Assembly (NCBI GenBank): GCA_903897925.1
Contig: CAIUDG010000028.1
Coordinates: 1 to 57,483, forward strand
DNA: 57,483 bases
Source of the DNA: an uncultured beta proteobacterium
Lineage (GTDB): Bacteria; Pseudomonadota; Gammaproteobacteria; Burkholderiales; Burkholderiaceae_C
Direction: 5' to 3'
Under the pieces are notes generated by a model. That model did not search any database and was not told the DNA's origin. It saw only the letters and a list, made by a program, of their open reading frames with translations. Shown here piece after piece: positions 29,318-38,367 of the stretch. Position 1 is the stretch's first letter, and each line of letters starts with the position of its first letter. The translations under genes and the position numbers were made by a program.

Positions 29318-30667
29318 TTAACGCTTGTGTTGCTCAAGCCAATGTTCCAGATAGTGAATATTGGTGCCGCCCGCCATGAACTTGGCATCGACCATCAACT
29401 CACGGTGCAAGGGAATATTGGTGTTGATGCCTTCCACCACGGTTTCGGCCAAAGCGGTACGCATGCGCGCCATGGCCTGTTCACGGGTATCGCCATGCAC
29501 AATGATCTTGCCAATCATCGAGTCATAGTTGGGCGGCACAAAATAGTTGGTATAGACATGCGAGTCGACACGCACGCCAGGACCGCCCGGGGCATGCCAC
29601 ATCGTCACACGACCCGGCGAAGGAATGAACTTGAACGGATCTTCGGCATTCACCCGGCACTCGATGGCATGGCCACGCACGACGATATCGCGCTGGGTAA
29701 ACGGCAGCTTTTCCCCCGCCGCCACCATGATCTGGGTTTTTACGATATCGACACCGGTCACCATTTCCGTAACCGGGTGCTCCACCTGAACCCGCGTGTT
29801 CATCTCAATGAAATAGAACTCGCCATCTTCGTAAAGGAACTCAAACGTACCTGCACCGCGGTAGCCAATCTTTTTGCAGGCGGCAACACAGCGCTCGCCC
29901 ACACGCTCAATCAGCTTGCGCAGAATGCCAGGCGCTGGCGACTCTTCCAACACCTTCTGGTGGCGCCGCTGCATCGAGCAGTCACGTTCGCCCAGATAGA
30001 CCGCATTCTTGTGCTTGTCGGCAATGATCTGGATTTCCACGTGGCGCGGATTTTGCAGGAATTTTTCCAGGTACACCGCAGGATTGCCAAATGCAGCACC
30101 GGCTTCGGCCTTGGTCATTTGCACCGCATTGATCAACGCAGCCTCGGTATGCACCACGCGCATGCCACGGCCACCGCCACCACCGGCGGCCTTGATGATC
30201 ACCGGATAGCCCACCGTCTTGGCAATGCGGCGGATTTGCACCGGATCGTCCGGCAACTCACCTTCCGAACCGGGCACGCAGGGCACCCCAGCGCGCAGCA
30301 TGGCCTGCTTGGCCGACACTTTATCGCCCATGATTCGGATCGACTCCGGTGTCGGCCCGATGAACTGAAAGCCGCTTTTCTCCACCCGTTCGGCGAAGTC
30401 GGCGTTCTCGCTGAGGAAGCCGTAACCCGGGTGAATGGCTTCGGCATCGGTAACTTCGGCGGCCGAAATAATGGCCGGCATATTAAGGTAACTCAGCCCG
30501 GACGGGGCCGGTCCGATACACACAGCCTCTTCCGCCAGCTTGACGTACTTGGCTTCACGATCCGCCTCGGAATACACCATGACGGCCCGGATACCCAACT
30601 CGCGACACGCGCGTTGAATCCGCAGGGCGATTTCGCCACGGTTGGCGACCAGAATTTTTTTGAACAT
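29318..30667 (-). CDS. accC: Acetyl-CoA carboxylase, biotin carboxylase subunit
   Basis: ATP-grasp enzyme that carboxylates the biotin of AccB using bicarbonate, the first half of malonyl-CoA synthesis. The 449 residues match the family. Visible motifs are the glycine-rich ATP loop [10 protein letters not shown] (near 160-170) and the active-site segment [14 protein letters not shown] (near 290). It lies 15 bp after accB on the minus strand. Confidence 0.98.
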   Translation of the reverse strand: MFKKILVANRGEIALRIQRACRELGIRAVMVYSEADREAKYVKLAEEAVCIGPAPSGLSYLNMPAIISAAEVTDAEAIHPGYGFLSENADFAERVEKSGFQFIGPTPESIRIMGDKVSAKQAMLRAGVPCVPGSEGELPDDPVQIRRIAKTVGYPVIIKAAGGGGGRGMRVVHTEAALINAVQMTKAEAGAAFGNPAVYLEKFLQNPRHVEIQIIADKHKNAVYLGERDCSMQRRHQKVLEESPAPGILRKLIERVGERCVAACKKIGYRGAGTFEFLYEDGEFYFIEMNTRVQVEHPVTEMVTGVDIVKTQIMVAAGEKLPFTQRDIVVRGHAIECRVNAEDPFKFIPSPGRVTMWHAPGGPGVRVDSHVYTNYFVPPNYDSMIGKIIVHGDTREQAMARMRTALAETVVEGINTNIPLHRELMVDAKFMAGGTNIHYLEHWLEQHKR

Positions 30668-30682
30668 GGGCTGGTTTGCTAC

Positions 30683-31144
30683 TTATTCAATGATGAACAG
30701 GGCTTGTCCGTACTCAACTGCTTGCCCGTTTTCACACAGAATGCGGGTCACGGTACCGGACTTGTCGGCCTCGATCTCATTCAAAATCTTCATGGCTTCA
30801 ATGATGCAGATGGTCTCGCCTTCCTTGACCACCGAACCAAGTTCCACAAAAGACTTGGCGCCAGGCGAGGAGGCACGGTAAAAGGTACCGACCATCGGCG
30901 ACTTGACCGTGTGCCCTGCAGGCACCTCGGGAACCACCGCCGCGGCAACTGCCGGGGCCGCAGGTGCGGCAGCGGGCGCCTGTGGGGCTTGCTGCTGGTA
31001 CACCGGGGGCGGTGCATAGCTATGCACTACCGCGCCACCACCTTTGACAATGCGTACTTTGCCTTCTGCTTCGGTAATTTCCAGCTCCGACACATTCGAA
31101 TCGGATACCAGATCAATAAGGGTCTTGAGTTTGCGTAAATCCAT
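30683..31144 (-). CDS. accB: Acetyl-CoA carboxylase, biotin carboxyl carrier protein
   Basis: Carrier subunit of 153 residues. The C-terminal biotinyl domain has the target Lys119 in EAMKI. The thumb region typical of AccB ([13 protein letters not shown]) precedes it. A Pro/Ala-rich linker (about 45-75) joins it to the N-terminal region. It leads accB-accC-prmA and has an AT-rich upstream region with an inverted repeat (31179-31202), so the operon promoter is probably there. Confidence 0.97.
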   Translation of the reverse strand: MDLRKLKTLIDLVSDSNVSELEITEAEGKVRIVKGGGAVVHSYAPPPVYQQQAPQAPAAAPAAPAVAAAVVPEVPAGHTVKSPMVGTFYRASSPGAKSFVELGSVVKEGETICIIEAMKILNEIEADKSGTVTRILCENGQAVEYGQALFIIE

Positions 31145-31178
31145 GGGGGCTCCAACATCCGTTTAATTCAAGCGCGGA

Positions 31179-31202
31179 ATTTACAGCAAAAACACTGTAA
31201 AT
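31179..31202 (-). promoter_or_regulatory. Inverted repeat upstream of accB
   Basis: ATTTACAG/CTGTAAAT arms of 8 bp surround an 8-bp spacer in the accB leader, 35 bp before the start. The surrounding 100 bp are strikingly AT-rich for this genome (31200-31255), consistent with the accBC promoter. It may be an operator. It does not fit the BirA box, whose half-sites have the opposite order. Confidence 0.45.
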
Positions 31203-31314
31203 GTCGATAATTTAATTGAAAACCTATTGAATTAAATCAAATTAACATTCAACAGGCATTGATAGACGGGCGGCAAAAACGCTTTTGCAGCGGCCCGGAG
31301 ACAAGGTCAGCGGG

Positions 31315-31893
31315 CTATTTTAAGCCAAGCAGCGCCGCCAGATCGGCTTCGCTCAGCCGACCCGATTTGCGCAGCACCACCTGCCCCTGGCGGTCCAGCA
31401 CCAGCGAAAACGGCAGGCCGCCACTCAAATCGCCCAGGGCGCGGGCCACTTCCGCCCCCGACAGACCCGCAATGCCCAGCGGAAAATCCAACGGTGTCTG
31501 TTTGAGAAACGCCTGCACCGCAGGCGCCTGGTCCACGGCAATGCCAACCACTTGAAAGCCGTTCGTCCGGTTTTTTTTGTAGAAGTCGTTAATTAAAGGA
31601 AGTTCTTCAACACAAGGGGCGCACCAGGTAGCCCAGAAGTTGATCAGCAAAGGCTGCGACTGAAACGTTTTCAACACCAGTTGCCCGCCTTCAGGACGCG
31701 GCCACTGCCAGCCCCAGAAACCCGGCACTGGCTCGGCCACCGCGGCGGCGGCACCGTGCGACAGCCACCAAGCTGCGCCCATGCCAGTGGCCGTGGCCAG
31801 CAGTCCGGCACCCAGCAACAGCCGCCGCCGGGATGCCACGGCATCGGGATTGGCAGCGTCGCTTTCTTGATTCATGTCTTCTTTTTCAGTCAT
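31315..31893 (-). CDS. TlpA-family membrane-anchored thioredoxin
   Basis: A 192-residue thiol-disulfide protein of the TlpA/ResA type. Residues 20-40 hold SRRR followed by a hydrophobic helix, an uncleaved anchor or a Tat-like signal. The periplasmic thioredoxin domain has Cys91-Ala-Pro-Cys94 in FWATWCAPC. It probably reduces disulfides for cytochrome c maturation or similar work; the substrate is not visible. It overlaps the upstream unknown gene by 4 bp and lies 170 bp before accB. Confidence 0.9.
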   Translation of the reverse strand: MTEKEDMNQESDAANPDAVASRRRLLLGAGLLATATGMGAAWWLSHGAAAAVAEPVPGFWGWQWPRPEGGQLVLKTFQSQPLLINFWATWCAPCVEELPLINDFYKKNRTNGFQVVGIAVDQAPAVQAFLKQTPLDFPLGIAGLSGAEVARALGDLSGGLPFSLVLDRQGQVVLRKSGRLSEADLAALLGLK

Positions 31894-32483
31894 ATCGCGC
31901 CATCATGCAACAAATTGCGCACTGCCGCTGCATCGCCACGCATACGGCGGCCTTGCTCGTCCGGCTTCAGCGCCCCGCGCAAGTCATCAAAATCGTATAC
32001 CAGCAAATGGATTCCGACCTGTGCCCGCAAGGCCGGGCAGGCGGCGTGAACGCTCAATGCATCGACCGGCGTGCCCTGAAACCCGATCACGGTGCTGACT
32101 TCAAAGCGCACCCCCATATCAATCAGCGCGATCTCTGCCGATTTTGGATCATCACAAAACAACTGCAGATAAATATCACTCAAACGGGTTGCCGTACCAC
32201 GCCAGACCGCCCCCGTCAGATAGGGCCGAAAGCGCTCCAGGCGCTCCAGCCAGACCAGTGCCAGTTCGCGCAGCGCACGCAACTCACCCGGCTGGGTGTC
32301 GGCACAAAACAGTGCGATGTACTCCAGCACCGCCTGCTCGACCTGGGCATTGTCCGGCAGCGCGGAACGCCCGGACAGGCGCAATTGCTTGAGCGCGCGC
32401 CGCTTGGCGTCGCCATATTCCGCCCCCTCTTCCACTACCAGGCGCGCAGCGGTAACGGCAATTTCTTCTTTGACTGCATCCAT
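31890..32483 (-). CDS. Conserved hypothetical protein next to mpl
   Basis: A 197-residue, apparently soluble, mixed alpha/beta protein. The N-terminal 100 residues are helix-rich (EEIAVTAARLVVEEGAEYGDAKRRALKQL). The C-terminal part has hydrophobic strands such as HLLVYDFDDLRGAL. There is no signal peptide or membrane helix. I do not recognise a catalytic motif. It overlaps the TlpA-like gene by 4 bp and is divergent from mpl with 56 bp between starts; similar proteins sit beside mpl in other Burkholderiales, but no function is known to me. Confidence 0.8.
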   Translation of the reverse strand: MDAVKEEIAVTAARLVVEEGAEYGDAKRRALKQLRLSGRSALPDNAQVEQAVLEYIALFCADTQPGELRALRELALVWLERLERFRPYLTGAVWRGTATRLSDIYLQLFCDDPKSAEIALIDMGVRFEVSTVIGFQGTPVDALSVHAACPALRAQVGIHLLVYDFDDLRGALKPDEQGRRMRGDAAAVRNLLHDGAI

Positions 32484-32539
32484 GCCCGCATTGTGCGCGA
32501 GCGCGACAGCCCTGACCAGTCGCCCCGTAAAATCGCCGC

Positions 32540-33946
32540 ATGCATATACACATACTGGGGATTTGCGGAACCTTCATGGGCGGACTGGCGGCATTGGCGC
32601 GGGAAGCCGGACACCGGGTCACCGGCTGCGACGCGGGCGTCTACCCGCCCATGAGCGACCAGCTGCGCGCCCTGGGCATTGACCTGATCGAAGGCTTCAG
32701 TGCCGAGCAGATGCAGCTGCAACCCGATCTTTACGTGGTTGGCAATGTCGTCAGCCGGGCCCGCCTGCCCAACGGCGAAGCCAAATTTCCCCTGATGGAA
32801 GCCATACTGGACGCTGGCGCCCCTTACACCAGCGGGCCGCAGTGGCTCGGCGAGCACGTTTTGCAAGGCCGCCATGTGCTGGCGGTAGCCGGCACCCACG
32901 GCAAAACCACCACCACGGCCATGCTGAGCTGGATTCTGGAAAGTGCCGGGCTGCAACCGGGATTTCTGGTCGGCGGCGTACCGATGAACTTTGGCGTTTC
33001 GGCGCGCCTGGGCAACGGCGCCTGTTTTGTCATCGAAGCCGATGAATACGACACGGCCTTCTTCGACAAGCGCAGCAAATTCGTGCATTACCGCCCGCGC
33101 ACCGCCGTGCTGAACAACCTGGAATTCGACCACGCCGACATTTTTGAGAACCTGGCGGCGATTGAACGCCAGTTCCATCACCTGCTGCGCACCGTTCCGA
33201 GCAACGGCCGCGTGGTCTGCAACGGCCTGGAAGAAAGCCTGGCCCGGGTACTGCACCAGGGCTGTTGGAGCGAGGTGCGCAGTTTTGGCGCCGCCGTCAG
33301 TGATTTTTGCGCACTCGGCGAACCGGATGACTTTCAAGTCCAGTACCTCGGACAGCAGGTCGCTCAGGTGCGCTGGGCGCTGGGCGGCATCCACAACCAG
33401 CACAATGCACTGGCGGCCATCGCGGCCGCCGAACACGTCGGCGTGCCACCGGCGCAGGCCGCTGCCGCACTGGCCAACTTCCAAAATGTCAAACGCCGCA
33501 TGGAAGTGCGTTCCCGTATCCACCTGGCGCAGGGCGCCGCGCCTGTCCAGGATGCCGATGCGATCACCATTTACGACGATTTTGCCCACCATCCGACGGC
33601 CATCCGCACCACCGTCAACGGGCTGCGCCGCAAGGTCGGCACAGCGCGCATCCTGGCGGTATTCGAACCGCGCAGCAACACCATGAAGCTGGGCGCCATG
33701 AAGTCGCAGTTGCCGTGGAGCCTGGAAGAAGCCGATCTGGCCTTCTGCCACAGCGGCGGATTGGGTTGGGATGCGCAGGAAGCGCTGCAAAGCATGGGCC
33801 CGCGGGCCTGGGTGGCCGACTCAATCGATGCCCTGGTGGCGCAAGTGCGCGCACAGGCGCGCCCGGGCGACCACATTCTTTGCATGAGCAACGGCGGCTT
33901 CGGTGGCATCCACCAGAAGCTGGCCGCGGCATTGCAATCTCAGTAA
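32540..33946 (+). CDS. mpl: UDP-N-acetylmuramate:L-alanyl-gamma-D-glutamyl-meso-DAP ligase
   Basis: Murein-recycling ligase that reattaches the freed tripeptide to UDP-MurNAc, downstream of AmpD. The 468 residues belong to the Mur ligase family: N-terminal Rossmann domain (MHIHILGICGTFMGG), central ATPase P-loop GTHGKTTTTAML, and the ligand loop VIEADEYDTAFFDKRSKF that distinguishes Mpl from MurC. Its 3' end overlaps the convergent gene at 33940 by 7 bp. Confidence 0.97.
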   Translation: MHIHILGICGTFMGGLAALAREAGHRVTGCDAGVYPPMSDQLRALGIDLIEGFSAEQMQLQPDLYVVGNVVSRARLPNGEAKFPLMEAILDAGAPYTSGPQWLGEHVLQGRHVLAVAGTHGKTTTTAMLSWILESAGLQPGFLVGGVPMNFGVSARLGNGACFVIEADEYDTAFFDKRSKFVHYRPRTAVLNNLEFDHADIFENLAAIERQFHHLLRTVPSNGRVVCNGLEESLARVLHQGCWSEVRSFGAAVSDFCALGEPDDFQVQYLGQQVAQVRWALGGIHNQHNALAAIAAAEHVGVPPAQAAAALANFQNVKRRMEVRSRIHLAQGAAPVQDADAITIYDDFAHHPTAIRTTVNGLRRKVGTARILAVFEPRSNTMKLGAMKSQLPWSLEEADLAFCHSGGLGWDAQEALQSMGPRAWVADSIDALVAQVRAQARPGDHILCMSNGGFGGIHQKLAAALQSQ

Positions 33947-34248
33947 GTCACGCTCAGACTGTCGGCGTCAACCTGCACCGTCGGACGGGCCAGCGCCGCG
34001 CTGACTGCCGCGGCAAAGGCTGCGCCCCACTGGGCATCGGCAAAGCGCTCGGCACCGGCCTCGCGCGCCACCACCACCACCTTGTCGGCCATCAGCAGTT
34101 TGCCGGAGGCGCGCAGTGGCTCGCACTCGAGCGCGACAAACTGGTCATCCAGCCATTTGCGCGCCAACTCGGACGCCATCGGCGCCTTGCCATCCAGGCC
34201 AAACACGAATTCCTTGCCCGCCACCGTGACGGTTACTTCGCTGCGCAT
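33940..34248 (-). CDS. Conserved hypothetical protein, 102 residues
   Basis: A small soluble protein with a strand-rich N terminus (EVTVTVAGKEFVFGLDG) and KLLMADKVVVVAREAGAERFADAQWGAAFAAAV. No signal peptide, membrane helix or known motif is seen. The end overlaps the mpl stop on the other strand. It starts 67 bp after aroG on the same strand and may be read through from it. AGGAG precedes the ATG on the minus strand, supporting a real gene. The function is unknown. Confidence 0.75.
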   Translation of the reverse strand: MRSEVTVTVAGKEFVFGLDGKAPMASELARKWLDDQFVALECEPLRASGKLLMADKVVVVAREAGAERFADAQWGAAFAAAVSAALARPTVQVDADSLSVTY

Positions 34249-34282
34249 AGCTTCTCCTGTTTGTAATCAATAGCCACAGGTT

Positions 34283-34301
34283 ACCGCAAACTGCTTGCGG
34301 T
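34283..34301 (-). terminator. Hairpin after aroG (weak terminator candidate)
   Basis: A perfect 7-bp stem ACCGCAA/TTGCGGT with a 5-base loop lies 13 bases past the aroG stop. It lacks a T-run, so termination here is uncertain. Confidence 0.35.
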
Positions 34302-34314
34302 TCCTGCATCGCAC

Positions 34315-35415
34315 TTATTTGCCGCGCCGTGCCGCCACCGCTGCCGACAACACGTCCAGCGCCGCCAGCGAGTCGTCCCAGCCCAGGCAGGCGTCGGTAA
34401 TGCTGCGGCCATACTCCAGCGCGCCGGGTTGGTCCTTGCCGGGCGTGAACTTCTGTGCCCCGGCATGCAGGTGGCTCTCGATCATGACACCGAACACACG
34501 GTTCGAGCCAGCACGGATCTGGCTGGCAATGTCCTTCGCCACATCCAGCTGCTTTTCGTGCTGCTTGCTGCTATTGGCGTGGCTACAGTCAACCATCAGG
34601 GTGGCTGGCAACTTGGCTTTTTCCAGGTCGGCACATGCCGCGGCAACGCTGGCGGCGTCGTAATTGGGAGCCTTGCCACCACGCAGGATGACGTGGCAGT
34701 CCTTGTTGCCCTTGGTCTGCACAATCGCTACCTGGCCATTCTTGTGCACCGACAAGAAGTGGTGCCCACCCGCCGCCGCCTGAATCGCATCGGTGGCGAT
34801 CTTGATGTTGCCATCGGTGCCGTTCTTGAAGCCGATCGGTGCCGACAGGCCGGAGGCCAGTTCCCGGTGCACCTGGCTTTCGGTGGTGCGTGCGCCAATT
34901 GCGCCCCAGGAAATCAGATCGCCGAGGTACTGCGGAGAAATCACGTCCAGGAATTCGCTGCCGGCCGGCAAGCCCAGACGGTTGATTTCAATCAGCAACT
35001 GGCGCGCAATGCGCAGGCCTTCGTCAATGCGGAAACTTTCGTCCAGATAGGGGTCGTTAATCAGGCCCTTCCAGCCGACCGTGGTGCGGGGCTTTTCGAA
35101 ATACACCCGCATCACGATTTCCAGCGTGCCGGCGTATTTGCGGCGCTGCTCGGCCAGCCGCTGTGCATATTCCAGCGCTGCTGCCGGATCATGGATAGAG
35201 CATGGGCCAATGATGACCAGCAAACGGTCGTCCTTGCCGGCCATGATGTTGTGGATGGTATGCCGGGTGTCGGTAATCAGGGCCTCGCTGGCGGTGCCGC
35301 GAATCGGGAAGAAACGAACCAGATGATCGGGAGGTGGCAACACGGTAATGTCCTTGATACGTTCGTCGTCGGTGACACCAGTGCGGTCGGCGCTGGTCAG
35401 TGCTTTAGCGGTCAT
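34315..35415 (-). CDS. aroG: 3-deoxy-7-phosphoheptulonate synthase (DAHP synthase, class I)
   Basis: First enzyme of the shikimate pathway, joining phosphoenolpyruvate and erythrose-4-phosphate. The 366 residues match class I AroAI enzymes: GPCSIHDPAAALEYA, the KPRTTVGWKGLINDPYLD active-site segment, SWGAIGARTTESQ, and the metal-ligand region DCSHANSSK. AGGAG lies 8 bases before the ATG. It is preceded by an aromatic leader peptide and an intrinsic terminator (35454-35585), so expression is probably controlled by attenuation in response to charged tRNA-Phe. Which amino acid inhibits the enzyme cannot be told from these motifs. Confidence 0.96.
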   Translation of the reverse strand: MTAKALTSADRTGVTDDERIKDITVLPPPDHLVRFFPIRGTASEALITDTRHTIHNIMAGKDDRLLVIIGPCSIHDPAAALEYAQRLAEQRRKYAGTLEIVMRVYFEKPRTTVGWKGLINDPYLDESFRIDEGLRIARQLLIEINRLGLPAGSEFLDVISPQYLGDLISWGAIGARTTESQVHRELASGLSAPIGFKNGTDGNIKIATDAIQAAAGGHHFLSVHKNGQVAIVQTKGNKDCHVILRGGKAPNYDAASVAAACADLEKAKLPATLMVDCSHANSSKQHEKQLDVAKDIASQIRAGSNRVFGVMIESHLHAGAQKFTPGKDQPGALEYGRSITDACLGWDDSLAALDVLSAAVAARRGK

Positions 35416-35453
35416 GGGCAGGGCTCCTGGATAAAAAAACTTGAAAGCAGGCC

Positions 35454-35481
35454 AAAAAAAACCGCCGGGGCTGCCGGCGGT
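35454..35481 (-). terminator. Attenuator terminator in the aroG leader
   Basis: On the minus strand an 8-bp perfect stem ACCGCCGG/CCGGCGGT with a 5-base loop is followed by seven T residues (eight counting the last stem base). It lies 36 bases after the leader-peptide stop and 38 bases before the aroG start, so it must be bypassed for aroG expression from upstream promoters. Its first arm can instead pair with CGGCGGT (35529-35535) inside the leader-peptide codons, giving an antiterminator. Confidence 0.85.
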
Positions 35482-35516
35482 TTTTGGAGGATTCGGTACG
35501 TCTTTATCAGGTACGT

Positions 35517-35585
35517 TCAGAACTCTCTACCGCCGCAGGCGCTGGAGAACCAAAAGTAGCTAAAGAAGAAATGGACCGAATGCAT
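35517..35585 (-). CDS. aroG leader peptide (aromatic attenuation)
   Basis: A 22-codon reading frame, MHSVHFFFSYFWFSSACGGREF, has six Phe, one Tyr and one Trp, with FFFSYFWF in the middle. It lies between the tldD stop (37 bp upstream) and the aroG attenuator (36 bp downstream). The composition and placement copy those of the E. coli pheA leader peptide. Ribosome stalling at the Phe run when tRNA-Phe is uncharged would free codons 17-19 (CGGCGGT) to pair with the terminator arm. No strong ribosome binding site precedes the ATG; an in-frame TTG three codons upstream is an alternative start. Confidence 0.82.
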   Translation of the reverse strand: MHSVHFFFSYFWFSSACGGREF

Positions 35586-35621
35586 GGGTGCCAATGTAGC
35601 ACAGTTGAAAAGTCAGCTTCC

Positions 35622-37082
35622 TTACAGCGTGCCACCCACCGTCAGGCCGTCAATGCGCAAAGTCGGTTGCCCGACGCCTACCGGCACGCTCTGGCCTTCC
35701 TTGCCACAAGTGCCAACACCGCTGTCGAGCTTCATGTCGTTGCCAATCATGCTGACCCGCGTCAGGGCGTCGGGGCCGTTGCCCACAATGGTGGCGCCCT
35801 TGACCGGATAGAGGATCTTGCCGTTTTCGACCCAATAGGCTTCGCTGGCGGAAAACACAAATTTGCCGGAGGTAATGTCCACCTGACCGCCACCAAAATT
35901 GCTGGCGTACAGGCCCTTCTTGATGCTGCGCACAATTTCTTCCGGTGCCTTGTCACCGCCAAGCATGTAGGTATTGGTCATGCGTGGCATCGGGATGTGC
36001 GCATAGCTTTCACGCCGGCCATTGCCGGTGGGCGCCACCCCCATCAGGCGTGCATTCATGTTGTCCTGGATGTAGCCCTTCAGAATGCCATCTTCGATCA
36101 GCACATTGCGCTGGCTCGGGTTGCCTTCGTCGTCCACATTGAGCGAGCCACGGCGTTCGGACAGGGTGCCGTCGTCGAGCACCGTCACGCCCTTGGCAGC
36201 CACGCGCTTGCCGACCCGGCCGCTGAAAGCGCTGGAGCCCTTGCGGTTGAAATCGCCTTCGAGGCCATGGCCAATGGCTTCGTGCAGCAGAATGCCCGGC
36301 CAGCCACTGCCCAGCACCACGGTCATTTCACCGGCCGGCGCCGGTCGCGCATCCAGATTGGTCAGCGCGGCGTGTACCGCCTGGTTTACATACTCTTCAA
36401 TCTGCGTGTCGCTGAAATAGGCCAGGCCGAAACGGCCGCCGCCGCCGCCGGAGCCGACTTCACGCCGGCCTTTTTGTTCGGCAATCACCGTCACCGACAA
36501 ACGCACCAGGGGCCGCACATCGGCCGCCAGCATGCCGTCGGCCCGGGCGATCAACACCACGTCGTATTCAGAGGCCAGACCGGCCATTACCTGGACCACC
36601 CGCGGGTCCTTGGCGCGGGCCAGCTTTTCAACCTTGCCCAGCAAGGCCACCTTGGCTGCACTGTCCAGGGTGGAGATGGGGTCAACCCCGTTGTAGAGTG
36701 AGCGCGCGCCGCCGATTTTCTGCCGTCCGGCCTTGACGCGGCCCGACTTGGCGGCGCTGGAGATGGTGCGCACGGTATGCGCCGCGTCCAGCAGCGACGC
36801 GTAGGAAATATCGTCAGAGTAGGCGAATGCCGTCTTCTCGCCGCTGACCGCGCGCACGCCAACGCCCTGGTCAATGCTGAAAGAACCGGTTTTGACGATG
36901 CCCTCTTCCAGACTCCAGCCCTCGGAGCGTGTGTACTGGAAATACAGATCGGCCTCATCGACCTGGTGGGCCTTGATTTCATTCAAGGCCCGGGTCAGAT
37001 CAGACTCGTCGAGTCCGAAGGGCGTCAGCAGCAGGGCCTTGGCGGTGGCCAGGCGTTCAATGGTGGGTTCGCGAGAAATCAT
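35622..37082 (-). CDS. tldD: Metalloprotease TldD
   Basis: Zinc protease subunit that acts with PmbA/TldE on modified peptides and CcdA-type antitoxins. The 486 residues contain the signature His267-Glu268-Ala-Ile-Gly-His272 (HExxxH). The C-terminal Cys in VGTCGKEGQ is the usual third-ligand region. The partner pmbA is not in the window. rodA is upstream on the same strand, 53 bp away. The aroG leader begins 37 bp after the stop. Confidence 0.96.
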   Translation of the reverse strand: MISREPTIERLATAKALLLTPFGLDESDLTRALNEIKAHQVDEADLYFQYTRSEGWSLEEGIVKTGSFSIDQGVGVRAVSGEKTAFAYSDDISYASLLDAAHTVRTISSAAKSGRVKAGRQKIGGARSLYNGVDPISTLDSAAKVALLGKVEKLARAKDPRVVQVMAGLASEYDVVLIARADGMLAADVRPLVRLSVTVIAEQKGRREVGSGGGGGRFGLAYFSDTQIEEYVNQAVHAALTNLDARPAPAGEMTVVLGSGWPGILLHEAIGHGLEGDFNRKGSSAFSGRVGKRVAAKGVTVLDDGTLSERRGSLNVDDEGNPSQRNVLIEDGILKGYIQDNMNARLMGVAPTGNGRRESYAHIPMPRMTNTYMLGGDKAPEEIVRSIKKGLYASNFGGGQVDITSGKFVFSASEAYWVENGKILYPVKGATIVGNGPDALTRVSMIGNDMKLDSGVGTCGKEGQSVPVGVGQPTLRIDGLTVGGTL

Positions 37083-37135
37083 CCGGCCATTTTAGGCCGA
37101 TGCCATTGCCGCGCCTGCATCCGCTGGAATAAGCC

Positions 37136-38290
37136 TCAGGACTGCACCAGGCGCTTGGAGTTGGCAATCGACATCAGGATGCCCAGCGCCAGCCCGAGCG
37201 TCACCATGGCGGTGCCACCATAGCTGATGAAAGGCAAGGGCACGCCGACCACCGGAACGATGCCGCTGACCATGCCCATGTTGACAAAGGCATAGGTGAA
37301 AAAAATCATGGTCACACTGCCGGCCAGCAGGCGCGCAAACAGGGTCGGCGCCTCCAGCGCGATGGCCAGTCCGCGCAAAATCAGGAAGACAAAGGAAAAC
37401 ATCAGAAACAGGTTGCCGATCAGCCCGAACTCTTCCGAGTAGGCGGCAAAAATAAAGTCGGTAGTGCGCTCCGGAATGAACTCCAGATGGGTCTGCGTAC
37501 CCTGCATGAAACCAGTGCCAAAAATGCCGCCCGAGCCAATCGCAATCATGCCCTGGATGATGTGAAAGCCCTTGCCCAGCGGGTCGCGGGTGGGGTCGAG
37601 CAAGGTGCAGATGCGTTGCTGCTGGTAGTCGTGCAGCACCGGCCAGCGCACGCCATCGGCGCACAGGGAGGGCTCGAACGCAACAATCAGAACCACACCA
37701 ATCACACCAAGCACTACCGGCGGCAGCACCAGCTTCCAGCTCATGCCAGCAAAAAAAATCACCGACAGGCCAGCCGCCAGAATCAGCAGCGCGGTACCCA
37801 GATCGGGCTGGCGAATGATCAGCGCCACCGGAATTGCCAGCAGCAGCGTGGCCACCACGAAGTCCAGTGCGCGCAACTGGCCTTCGCGCTTCTGGAACCA
37901 CCAGGCCAGCATCAGGGGCATGGCGATTTTCAGGATTTCACTGGGCTGGATCGTCACGCCCACATTGAGCCAGCGCTTGGCGCCCTTTTTGGTAACGCCA
38001 AAAATGGCCACTGCAATCAACAGCGCCACCCCCAGTGTGTACAAGGGCACCGCCAGGGCCATCAGGCGCTGCGGCGGAATCTGCGCCACCACGAACATCA
38101 GACTGGCGGCAATGACCATATTTCGGCCATGGTCGGCAAAGCGGGTGCCGTGGTCCCAACCAGAGGAGTACATGGTCAGCATGCCGGCCGAAGCCAGCAG
38201 AAAGACGGCGAAGGCCAGCGGCCCGTCGAAGCCGGCAAACCAGGGCGCAAGGCGCTGGCGCAGGGTAGGTTGACTGAATGGGGAGGCCAT
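37136..38290 (-). CDS. rodA: Rod-shape peptidoglycan polymerase RodA
   Basis: SEDS-family glycosyltransferase of the elongasome, working with PBP2. I start at 38290 (MASPFSQP), giving 384 residues and about ten TM helices. Conserved segments include the PSE motif in VTIQPSEILKIAMPL, RQPDLGTALL with the catalytic-region Asp, and VPLPFISYGGTAMV near the C terminus. Its usual neighbours mreBCD and mrdA are not in the 37-kb stretch examined upstream within this window; upstream on the opposite strand lies a YqiA-like esterase. Confidence 0.95.
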   Translation of the reverse strand: MASPFSQPTLRQRLAPWFAGFDGPLAFAVFLLASAGMLTMYSSGWDHGTRFADHGRNMVIAASLMFVVAQIPPQRLMALAVPLYTLGVALLIAVAIFGVTKKGAKRWLNVGVTIQPSEILKIAMPLMLAWWFQKREGQLRALDFVVATLLLAIPVALIIRQPDLGTALLILAAGLSVIFFAGMSWKLVLPPVVLGVIGVVLIVAFEPSLCADGVRWPVLHDYQQQRICTLLDPTRDPLGKGFHIIQGMIAIGSGGIFGTGFMQGTQTHLEFIPERTTDFIFAAYSEEFGLIGNLFLMFSFVFLILRGLAIALEAPTLFARLLAGSVTMIFFTYAFVNMGMVSGIVPVVGVPLPFISYGGTAMVTLGLALGILMSIANSKRLVQS

Positions 38291-38367
38291 GGCCGGAATT
38301 ATCTCTTGGCTTCGGGCCACAAATCCATCCGCCCACAGGAATCCGGCCCAGGCTTTACCATGCCGCC

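Noticed and set aside
31179..31202. BirA operator upstream of accB
   Set aside because: BirA half-sites read TGTAAAC then GTTTACA; here the order is the reverse (TTTACAG then CTGTAAA) and the spacer is 8 rather than about 15-16 bp.
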